Shown piece by piece: positions 1 to 5,038 of a DNA stretch of 5,038 nt. The stretch spans positions 1-5,038 of the forward strand of contig JAGWXJ010000130.1 in the NCBI GenBank assembly GCA_018969935.1. Reading direction: 5' to 3'. The translations under genes were made by a program, and so were the position numbers. The notes beneath the pieces were generated by a model. It was not told the DNA's origin, ran no database searches, and was given only the letters and a program-made list of their open reading frames with translations. How positions within the stretch are numbered: the stretch's first letter is position 1; every line of letters starts with the position of its first letter. Source of the DNA: Alphaproteobacteria bacterium (GTDB taxonomy: Bacteria; Pseudomonadota; Alphaproteobacteria; Micavibrionales; UBA1664).

Positions 1-11
1 CATGGATAAAG

Positions 12-50
12 TTTAGCGTTCCATCGCTGGAACGCTAAATGCATTTTTTT
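12..50 (+). terminator. Rho-independent terminator, best read on the + strand
   Basis: A perfect 12-bp inverted repeat (arms 12-23 and 28-39, TTTAGCGTTCCA and its complement) closes a 4-base loop. It is followed after four bases by seven T residues (44-50) on the + strand. The T-run orientation fits a + strand gene ending just left of the window. On the minus strand the hairpin lies about 37 bases past the greA stop and has a GCGA (GNRA-type) loop, but only a poor T-tract (CTTTATCC) follows. It could still help end greA transcription, so a bidirectional role between convergent genes is possible. Confidence 0.65.
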
Positions 51-75
51 CATGGTTAACAGGTTTTAAGCGGGG

Positions 76-546
76 TTATTTGTACTCGATTTTCTCAATC
101 TCGTACGACTGCGGCCCGCGTGGCGTATTGACCTCGACAACCGCACCTTTGGTTTTGCCGATAAGGGCCCGCGCAAGCGGGGCGGCAACAGCCAGTTTGC
201 CTGATTTGATATCGCTCTCGTGCTCGCCCACAATCTGGTAGACAACCTTTTTGTTGTCATCATCCAGCACCGTTACGGTCGCGCCAAACATGACCTTGTC
301 GCCATGGAGTTTGGTGGGGTCAATCACTTCGGCGCGGCTCAGCACGGCCTCCAGTTCCTCGATGCGGCCTTCGATATGGCTTTGTTCTTCCTTGGCGTAC
401 TGGTACTCGGCGTTTTCGGAAAGGTCGCCATGCGCGCGCGCTTCGGCAATCGCCTCGATAATGGCGGGGCGGCGTGTGTGCTTCAGCTCATGCAGCTCGG
501 CTTCGATAAGGCCTTGGCCGCGCACGGTCATCGGTATTTTTTCCAT
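76..546 (-). CDS. greA: Transcription elongation factor GreA
   Basis: GreA enters the secondary channel of RNA polymerase and stimulates cleavage of the 3' end of backtracked RNA, rescuing stalled elongation complexes in the cytoplasm. The product is 156 residues; E. coli GreA is 158. Residues 1 to about 78 form the antiparallel coiled coil, whose tip carries the signature GDLSENAEYQYAKEE with acidic residues D41 and E44, the same numbering as the catalytic pair in E. coli. Residues from about 83 to the end form the FKBP-like domain that binds polymerase. The start MEKIPMT is typical of alphaproteobacterial GreA and is preceded by GAAGGG six bases upstream; an internal Met6 is a less likely start. 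All key residues are present, so the protein should be functional. A terminator-like hairpin lies 25 bases upstream of the start codon, and the likely promoter sits just after the stop of the upstream gene. Confidence 0.97.
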   Translation of the reverse strand: MEKIPMTVRGQGLIEAELHELKHTRRPAIIEAIAEARAHGDLSENAEYQYAKEEQSHIEGRIEELEAVLSRAEVIDPTKLHGDKVMFGATVTVLDDDNKKVVYQIVGEHESDIKSGKLAVAAPLARALIGKTKGAVVEVNTPRGPQSYEIEKIEYK

Positions 547-552
547 CGGTTA

Positions 553-558
553 CCCTTC
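553..558 (-). promoter_or_regulatory. Ribosome binding site of greA
   Basis: GAAGGG on the minus strand lies six bases before the ATG at 546. This supports Met1 (MEKIPMT) over Met6 as the greA start. The site lies outside the upstream hairpin, so that structure would not directly mask it. Confidence 0.65.
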
Positions 559-570
559 GGTTTAGTCAGC

Positions 571-596
571 AAAAATCCCGCCTTCGCGGGCGGGAT
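571..596 (-). terminator. Terminator-like hairpin between the secreted-protein gene and greA
   Basis: An 8-bp GC-rich inverted repeat (ATCCCGCC at 575-582, GGCGGGAT at 589-596) with a 6-base loop is followed on the minus strand by a run of five T (571-575, the last one pairing in the stem). This is a standard intrinsic-terminator shape for transcripts coming from the right. It can end the 638-1255 gene. It also lies immediately after the predicted greA start site and 25 bases before the greA ATG, so it may act as a leader attenuator of greA. Which of these roles applies cannot be told from sequence alone. Confidence 0.75.
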
Positions 597-602
597 GTCG
601 CA

Positions 603-631
603 ACACTACCCCCAAGGGGGCAGGCTGTCAA
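603..631 (-). promoter_or_regulatory. Predicted sigma-70-type promoter of greA
   Basis: On the minus strand a perfect TTGACA (-35, 626-631) is followed by a 17-base spacer and TAGTGT (-10, 603-608, 3 of 6 consensus). A strong -35 with a weak -10 is common in alphaproteobacteria. The -35 begins six bases after the stop of the upstream gene. Transcription would start near 596-598, giving a leader of about 50 bases that opens with the 575-596 hairpin. The spacer itself is nearly filled by CCCCC-TT-GGGGG. Confidence 0.55.
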
Positions 632-637
632 ATGGCC

Positions 638-1255
638 TTAAATGTTGGCGGCAGGCTCAAGCGATTTTCGCGTTTTCCTGATCTGGTCCATAAATCGGGC
701 TAATTCCTCACCGTACTGCTGCGGGTTGCTGATGGTACCGCAGCCCTCGGTCAATATCACATGCCCCATGACGCGCGTCTTGATTTCAAGGCCTGAACCT
801 TTGGCTAGCCCCTCGGCATAACCTGATAGCCGCCCGCTCACAAACCCGCGCGCCAGCCCCTTGCTGACAAGCGTAGGGCCCGTGGGCAACACGGCAACAC
901 TGGCAAGGCTTTCCATCGCCCTCAACTGGAGGGCCTGCACAAGCTCCACGCGGCGTTTGGGCAAAATGTTGGCTTTAACGGCGGCGGTCGCGTTGTAAAC
1001 AATACTGACAGGCACCACGAGCTGTGTGGTTTTATCACCGTTGCAAAGGCTCACGATTTCGGTGGAATGGGCAAAGATTTCGTTGCCCACCTTGACGGAT
1101 TTGAACCCCGCCTTGATTTCGCTTTGTGCAAGGCCCGCCGTATCGGCAGGGGCTGTGGGTGCCTTGCTTTTGGGTTGTGCGGCGTCGGCGCTGGCACCAA
1201 AAATGATGCAAAGGGCAAATAGGCCTGCCCCGGCCTGTGCTGGAATGGATTGCAT
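638..1255 (-). CDS. Predicted secreted or periplasmic protein of unknown function
   Basis: I do not recognise a family for this 205-residue product. Residues 1-26 look like a Sec signal peptide: a hydrophobic core (GLFALCIIFGA, 11-21) and AxA-type sites (ASA or ADA, 21-25) that would release a protein beginning near Ala26. The n-region has no Lys or Arg, which is atypical. There is no lipobox, because Cys16 is preceded by Leu. The mature part has a Pro/Ala/Lys-rich linker (about 27-40), then mixed strand and helix sequence, and just two cysteines (Cys71 and Cys172) that could pair as a disulfide. The order of a strand (78-87), helices (about 99-120 and 126-152) and a last strand (157-169) loosely recalls FliL-like periplasmic domains; this is only a guess from pattern. 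The ATG at 1255 is chosen because AGGGA lies seven bases upstream. A longer in-frame reading from a TTG at 1327 would start inside the carB terminator. No convincing promoter is visible in the 93-base gap. Confidence 0.75.
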   Translation of the reverse strand: MQSIPAQAGAGLFALCIIFGASADAAQPKSKAPTAPADTAGLAQSEIKAGFKSVKVGNEIFAHSTEIVSLCNGDKTTQLVVPVSIVYNATAAVKANILPKRRVELVQALQLRAMESLASVAVLPTGPTLVSKGLARGFVSGRLSGYAEGLAKGSGLEIKTRVMGHVILTEGCGTISNPQQYGEELARFMDQIRKTRKSLEPAANI

Positions 1256-1262
1256 ATGGGTA

Positions 1263-1267
1263 TCCCT
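1263..1267 (-). promoter_or_regulatory. Ribosome binding site deciding the start of the secreted-protein gene
   Basis: AGGGA on the minus strand sits seven bases before the ATG at 1255. It favours this start over the in-frame TTG at 1327, which falls within the carB terminator stem and would put a charged 24-residue stretch before the hydrophobic core. Confidence 0.6.
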
Positions 1268-1307
1268 GTTTTGCCTGTTTTTTTTTATCGTTTCCCAAGC
1301 AAAGCAG

Positions 1308-1336
1308 AAAAACCACCCCTTGTACAAGGGGTGGTT
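1308..1336 (-). terminator. Rho-independent terminator of carB
   Basis: A perfect 26-base palindrome (13-base arms 1311-1323 and 1324-1336, each holding ACCACCCCTTG or its complement) begins 12 bases past the carB stop. On the minus strand it runs straight into five T (1308-1312, the first two pairing in the stem). In RNA the central bases would open as the loop. It should separate carB from the downstream secreted-protein gene, with any read-through setting a partial coupling. Confidence 0.85.
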
Positions 1337-1348
1337 GCAAAGCGGCTG

Positions 1349-4300
1349 TTAAGCCGCGTCCTTATCGAAATACGATTGCAGCGGCGCGATATGGAAGCTG
1401 CGGGCCTTCATGGACCGTATGGCCAGCACGGCAGCCTGCGCGGCCGCCATGTTGGTGTAATAGGGCACCTTGTGCATAAGGCCCGTGCGCCTGATTTCCA
1501 CCCCGTCCGTCATCGACTGGCGGGTAAGCGTGGTGTTGATGATCAGGTTCACATCGCCGTTGATGATGGCATCCACGATATGCGGCTGGCCTTCCGACAC
1601 CTTGTTGACGCGCGTCACTTTCACGCCCGCTTTCTCAAGGTAGGTACAGGTGCCGCCCGTCGCGATAATCTTGAAGCCCATGTCCAGAAGGTCTTTGGCC
1701 AGCGGCAGCAAGGCAGGCTTGTCGGCATCATAAACGGACAGGAATACCGTACCCTCGCGCGGCAGCCACATGCTTGCGCCGATTTGCGATTTGGCAAAGG
1801 CCTGCGCCACGTTTTTATCAAGGCCCATCACTTCGCCCGTCGATTTCATCTCGGGGCCCAGCACCACGTCCACACCGGGGAAGCGGCTGAACGGGAACAC
1901 GGGCGCTTTCACGGCAACATGGTCATCTTTCATGCCCGTCAGCAGCCCCGCCTTGCGGAAGGTATCCAGCTTCTCGCCCGCCATGATGCGTGCGGCCATC
2001 TTGGCCACGGGCACGTTGGTGGCCTTGGCAACAAACGGCACCGTGCGCGAGGCGCGGGGGTTCACTTCAAGGATGTAAATATCGCTCTCGCCGCTGCTGG
2101 CGTTCTTCTTCACGGCAAACTGCACGTTCATGAGGCCCTTTACCTTAAGGGCCTTGGCAAGCGCGATGGCTTGGCGCTCGATTTCACGCACAACCTTGTA
2201 GGGCAGGGAGTGCGGGGGCAACACACACGAGCTGTCGCCCGAGTGCACGCCCGCTTCCTCGATATGCTCCATGATGCCTGATACGTAGCAATCCTCACCG
2301 TCCGCCAGCACGTCCACATCCACTTCCGTGGCGTTTTGAAGGTAGGTGTCAATCAGCACGGGGTTTTTGCCTGAAACATGGACGGCGTTCTTCATGTAGC
2401 CCTCCAGTTCCTCTTGGTTGGTCACAATCATCATGGCCCTGCCACCCAAAACGTAGGATGGGCGGACAACCAACGGATACCCAAGGGCATTGGCGGCTTT
2501 GACGGCGCTTTCCACGGATGTTGCCGTATCGGCAGGCGGCTGCAAAAGCTTCAGCTTATCAATCAGTTTCTTGAACCTGTCGCGGTCCTCGGCCAGATCG
2601 ATGGCATCTGGGTCCGTGCCCAAAATGGGTATTTTGTGTTCCTTGAGGAATTGCGCAAGCTTCAGCGGCGTCTGCCCGCCCAGTTGCACAATCACGCCCT
2701 TCACCTTGGCGCCCGCATTGTTTTCAGCAGTAATGATTTCCAGTACGTCTTCCTGTGTCAGCGGCTCGAAGTAAAGGCGGTCCGATGTGTCGTAATCGGT
2801 CGATACCGTTTCAGGGTTGCAGTTGATCATGATGGTTTCATAACCGGCTTCCTTGAGGGCATAGCAGGCGTGTACACAGCAGTAATCAAACTCGATCCCC
2901 TGGCCGATACGGTTTGGCCCGCCGCCCAAAATCACGATTTTTTCTTTGTCTGTCGGCTCTATTTCCGATTGCGGCGTACCGTTCAGGTAGTGCTCGTAAG
3001 TGCCGTACATGTAAGGCGTAACCGATGGTATTTCGGCAGCACAGCTATCAATGCGTTTGTATACAGGGCGCACGCCGTGTTTTACACGCGCATTGCGTAT
3101 GCTGTCTTCTTGCGCGCCTGTCAGCTTGGCAAGCCGTGCATCGCTAAAGCCCATGCCTTTCAGGCACGCCCAGCCTTCGGCATCCTTGGGCAGGCCGTTG
3201 GCCTTCACGTCGGCCTCGGTGTCTACGATGTTCTTGATACGCTCGAGGAACCACTTGTCGATTTTGGTGGTCGCATGCACGTCATCCACCGACATGCCGT
3301 GGCGCATGGCTTGCGCCACATACAAAATGCGCTGTGCAGTAGGTTTGGAAAGGTGCGCGCGTATCTGGTCGGCATCAGGCTCGCGGCCGGCTTCTACGCC
3401 TGCAATCTTGATTTCGTCAAAGCCTGTAAGGTTTACCTCGAGCGAACGCAGGGCCTTTTGTACGGATTCCTCAAAGCTGCGGCCCATGGCCATGGCCTCG
3501 CCCACCGATTTCATGGAAGTGGTCAGGCGCGTATCCGTACCCTTGAATTTCTCGAATGCAAAGCGCGGGATTTTCGTGACGACGTAATCGATGGTCGGCT
3601 CGAACGATGCGGGGATTTTCCCGCCCGTAATGTCGTTGCCCAATTCATCGAGCGTGTAGCCAACAGCAAGCTTGGCCGCAACCTTGGCAATGGGGAAGCC
3701 CGTGGCTTTGGATGCAAGCGCCGATGAACGCGACACACGCGGGTTCATTTCAATCACGACCATGCGGCCATCAACGGGGTTGATGCCGTATTGCACGTTG
3801 GAACCGCCAGTTTCAACACCAATACCGCGTAGTACCTTGATGCTGGCATCACGCATGATCTGGTATTCTTTATCGGTCAGCGTAAGGGCAGGGGCCACGG
3901 TAATGGAATCGCCCGTGTGCACGCCCATGGGGTCAAAGTTTTCAATCGAGCATACGATGATGCAGTTGTCGTTTTTATCGCGCACGACTTCCATCTCGTA
4001 TTCTTTCCAGCCAAGCACGGATTCTTCGACCAGCACCTCATGCACGGGCGAGGCATCAAGGCCCTCGCGCAAAATCTGCTCGAATTGCTGGCGGTTATAG
4101 GCAATACCGCCGCCCGTGCCGCCAAGGGTGAAGGATGGGCGGATAATGGCGGGCAGGCCGACATCGGGCAGCGCATCAATGCCCTCGGCCAGCGTTTTGA
4201 CAAGGCGCGATTTGGGGCTGCTAAGGCCCAGCTTGTCCATCTCGTTCCTGAATAGCAGTCGGTCCTCCGCCTTTCTGATAGCCTCGCGGTTCGCGCCAAT

Positions 4301-4645
4301 CAGCTCGATGCCAAGGCGGTCCAGCGTGCCGTCATCGGCAAGCGCAAGCGCGGTATTAAGGGCCGTTTGCCCGCCCATGGTGGGCAGTAGGGCATCGGGT
4401 TTTTCGATTTCTAAAATGCGGGCCACGATACCGGGGGTAATGGGCTCAACGTAGGTGGCATCCGCCAAATTCGGGTCCGTCATGATGGTGGCGGGGTTCG
4501 AATTGATGAGGATGATGCGGTACCCTTCCTCCTTCAAAGCTTTGCAGGCCTGTGTGCCCGAGTAGTCGAACTCGCAGGCTTGGCCAATAATAATTGGCCC
4601 CGCGCCGATGATGGCGATGGATTTGATATCGGTACGTTTTGGCAT
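1349..4645 (-). CDS. carB: Carbamoyl phosphate synthetase large subunit CarB
   Basis: CarB makes carbamoyl phosphate from bicarbonate, two ATP and ammonia channelled from glutamine by the small subunit CarA; the product feeds pyrimidine and arginine synthesis. The 1,098-residue protein is full length (E. coli 1,073). An ATP-grasp carboxyphosphate half (about 1-403) has R129, R169, E215, H243, Q285, E299, N301 and R303 at E. coli numbering. An oligomerisation region (about 404-565) follows. The second ATP-grasp half (about 566-955) has R688, R728, E860, N862 and R864. A C-terminal MGS-like allosteric domain (about 960-1098) ends it. The UMP-pocket residues of E. coli are all present (S970, K976, T996, T999, K1015, N1037, T1039), as are ornithine-site residues E796, D804 and T1064, so UMP inhibition and ornithine activation are likely. 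A short extra loop (about 849-854) distinguishes it from E. coli. The ATG at 4645 (MPKRTD) is chosen because it matches the family N-terminus; the in-frame extension to 4714 runs into the candidate promoter. The Shine-Dalgarno is weak (GAGG, nine bases upstream). No carA is adjacent. Confidence 0.98.
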   Translation of the reverse strand: MPKRTDIKSIAIIGAGPIIIGQACEFDYSGTQACKALKEEGYRIILINSNPATIMTDPNLADATYVEPITPGIVARILEIEKPDALLPTMGGQTALNTALALADDGTLDRLGIELIGANREAIRKAEDRLLFRNEMDKLGLSSPKSRLVKTLAEGIDALPDVGLPAIIRPSFTLGGTGGGIAYNRQQFEQILREGLDASPVHEVLVEESVLGWKEYEMEVVRDKNDNCIIVCSIENFDPMGVHTGDSITVAPALTLTDKEYQIMRDASIKVLRGIGVETGGSNVQYGINPVDGRMVVIEMNPRVSRSSALASKATGFPIAKVAAKLAVGYTLDELGNDITGGKIPASFEPTIDYVVTKIPRFAFEKFKGTDTRLTTSMKSVGEAMAMGRSFEESVQKALRSLEVNLTGFDEIKIAGVEAGREPDADQIRAHLSKPTAQRILYVAQAMRHGMSVDDVHATTKIDKWFLERIKNIVDTEADVKANGLPKDAEGWACLKGMGFSDARLAKLTGAQEDSIRNARVKHGVRPVYKRIDSCAAEIPSVTPYMYGTYEHYLNGTPQSEIEPTDKEKIVILGGGPNRIGQGIEFDYCCVHACYALKEAGYETIMINCNPETVSTDYDTSDRLYFEPLTQEDVLEIITAENNAGAKVKGVIVQLGGQTPLKLAQFLKEHKIPILGTDPDAIDLAEDRDRFKKLIDKLKLLQPPADTATSVESAVKAANALGYPLVVRPSYVLGGRAMMIVTNQEELEGYMKNAVHVSGKNPVLIDTYLQNATEVDVDVLADGEDCYVSGIMEHIEEAGVHSGDSSCVLPPHSLPYKVVREIERQAIALAKALKVKGLMNVQFAVKKNASSGESDIYILEVNPRASRTVPFVAKATNVPVAKMAARIMAGEKLDTFRKAGLLTGMKDDHVAVKAPVFPFSRFPGVDVVLGPEMKSTGEVMGLDKNVAQAFAKSQIGASMWLPREGTVFLSVYDADKPALLPLAKDLLDMGFKIIATGGTCTYLEKAGVKVTRVNKVSEGQPHIVDAIINGDVNLIINTTLTRQSMTDGVEIRRTGLMHKVPYYTNMAAAQAAVLAIRSMKARSFHIAPLQSYFDKDAA

Positions 4646-4685
4646 GGCTTCAGGCCTCGGGGGAAAGATTGGTCCTGAAGAGGAT

Positions 4686-4714
4686 TTGATAGGGCAATAA
4701 CCCGCACCGCGCAA
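4686..4714 (-). promoter_or_regulatory. Predicted promoter of carB
   Basis: On the minus strand TTGCGC (-35, 4709-4714) and TATCAA (-10, 4686-4691) are separated by 17 bases, each matching four of six consensus positions. Start would fall near 4679, giving a leader of roughly 34 bases. A 7-base direct repeat, CACCGCG on the + strand (4705-4711 and 4722-4728), overlaps and precedes the -35. I see no attenuator-like hairpin or PyrR-type element in the leader. Confidence 0.4.
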
Positions 4715-4733
4715 CCTTTTTCACCGCGTTATC

Positions 4734-4761
4734 TTGAGGTTTTTTGCCCGCGCGCTATCCT
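4734..4761 (+). promoter_or_regulatory. Predicted promoter of the DUF1003 gene
   Basis: TTGAGG (-35, 4734-4739) and TATCCT (-10, 4756-4761) are separated by 16 bases, each matching four of six consensus positions. Start would be near 4768, about 20 bases before the ATG, leaving room for the strong Shine-Dalgarno. It is divergent from the carB promoter, with the two -35 hexamers about 19 bases apart. Confidence 0.4.
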
Positions 4762-4775
4762 TGCCTCCAAAGGGT

Positions 4776-4781
4776 GAGGAG
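4776..4781 (+). promoter_or_regulatory. Ribosome binding site of the DUF1003 gene
   Basis: GAGGAG lies seven bases before the ATG at 4789. It is the strongest Shine-Dalgarno in the window and fixes the start of the partial gene. Confidence 0.8.
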
Positions 4782-4788
4782 ATAGTCA

Positions 4789-5038
4789 ATGACCCACAAG
4801 CAGAAACCCGTAACCCTGAGTGCCGAGGACATAGCCATTCTTGATGGTTTGCGCGGCAAAAGCCCCGCCCAGCAACGCATCCACGAAAGCCCCAAAAGTA
4901 CGGGCCAGAAGGTGGCCGATGCGGTTGCCTCCGTCGTCGGGTCTTGGCGGTTCATCATCATCCAGTCGGCGCTTCTGGCACTCTGGATCGTGCTTAACGT
5001 CATAGGCTGGATAAAAGCATGGGACCCGTATCCGTTTA
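4789..5038 (+). CDS. DUF1003-family membrane protein (N-terminal part, cut by window edge)
   Basis: Only the first 83 codons are present; the frame is open to the window edge with no stop. After a hydrophilic cytoplasmic-looking N-terminus (1-37) comes the stretch GQKVADAVASVVGSWRFIII (39-58), then one hydrophobic membrane segment (about 54-75), ending in the WDPYPF motif (78-83). This pattern is characteristic of DUF1003 (COG4420-type) inner-membrane proteins, which normally continue with a second membrane helix and a charged C-terminal tail, both beyond the window. The biochemical role of the family is not known to me. The ATG is well supported by GAGGAG seven bases upstream. The gene is transcribed away from carB from the shared 143-base intergenic region. 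Confidence 0.88.
   Translation, partial: MTHKQKPVTLSAEDIAILDGLRGKSPAQQRIHESPKSTGQKVADAVASVVGSWRFIIIQSALLALWIVLNVIGWIKAWDPYPF

Noticed and set aside
1278..1286. Run of nine T (A9 on the minus strand) upstream of the secreted-protein gene
   Set aside because: No hairpin precedes it on the + strand and no good promoter surrounds it, so it is neither a terminator nor a clear UP element.
1256..1327. N-terminal extension of the secreted protein to a TTG start
   Set aside because: The TTG lies in the carB terminator stem and has no ribosome binding site, whereas the ATG at 1255 has AGGGA at good spacing.
1250..2281. A 343-codon open frame on the + strand
   Set aside because: It is antisense to the 3' end of carB, passes through the carB terminator and the start of the secreted-protein gene, is rich in His and Arg as shadow frames often are, and has no recognisable family.
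2378..3727. A 449-codon open frame on the + strand
   Set aside because: It lies wholly antisense to the well-conserved carB, has no recognisable domain and no Shine-Dalgarno, and is of the kind GC-rich codon bias produces opposite real genes.
4582..4599. Inverted repeat GGCCAAT-AATA-ATTGGCC near the 5' end of carB
   Set aside because: It encodes the conserved GPIIIGQ loop of the first ATP-grasp half, so the symmetry is most simply explained by codon choice in a repeated Ile run.
4646..4714. N-terminal extension of CarB by 23 residues
   Set aside because: The extension starts from a TTG inside the predicted -35 hexamer and does not resemble CarB N-termini; MPKRTD at 4645 does.
4755..5003. 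An 82-codon open frame on the minus strand
   Set aside because: It is antisense to the DUF1003 gene, whose sense-strand protein is clearly recognisable and has a strong ribosome binding site.

Overview
The window looks like ordinary chromosomal housekeeping DNA from an alphaproteobacterium of moderately high GC. The lineage call is an inference. It rests on the GreA N-terminus (MEKIPMT), a CarB of about 1,098 residues, promoters with good -35 and weak -10 hexamers, and carB standing apart from any carA. I see no mobile element, tRNA, rRNA, CRISPR array or phage gene, and base composition does not change visibly along the window.

Layout from left to right. A strong hairpin with a T-run on the + strand (12-50) closes a gene lying off the left edge, or sits between convergent genes. 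greA (76-546, minus) encodes the transcript-cleavage factor. Its 91-base upstream gap holds a near-consensus -35 and, just downstream of the predicted start site, an intrinsic-terminator-like hairpin. Next, on the same strand, is a 205-residue protein with a predicted signal peptide and no family I recognise (638-1255). A 93-base gap with a 26-base perfect palindromic terminator separates it from carB (1349-4645, minus), the large subunit of carbamoyl phosphate synthetase. A 143-base divergent intergenic region (4646-4788) carries candidate promoters for carB and for a DUF1003-type membrane protein on the + strand, which is cut off by the right edge (4789-5038).

The three minus-strand genes share direction, but terminators lie between them, so they are probably separate or only partly coupled transcription units rather than a tight operon. 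carB supplies carbamoyl phosphate for pyrimidine and arginine synthesis and must work with a CarA encoded elsewhere. greA acts on RNA polymerase. No shared pathway with the secreted protein or the DUF1003 protein is evident. No stretch longer than 143 bases between genes lacks an annotation.

I did not find a convincing new multi-gene system. The points most worth a second look are the terminator-like leader of greA and the uncharacterised exported protein between carB and greA.
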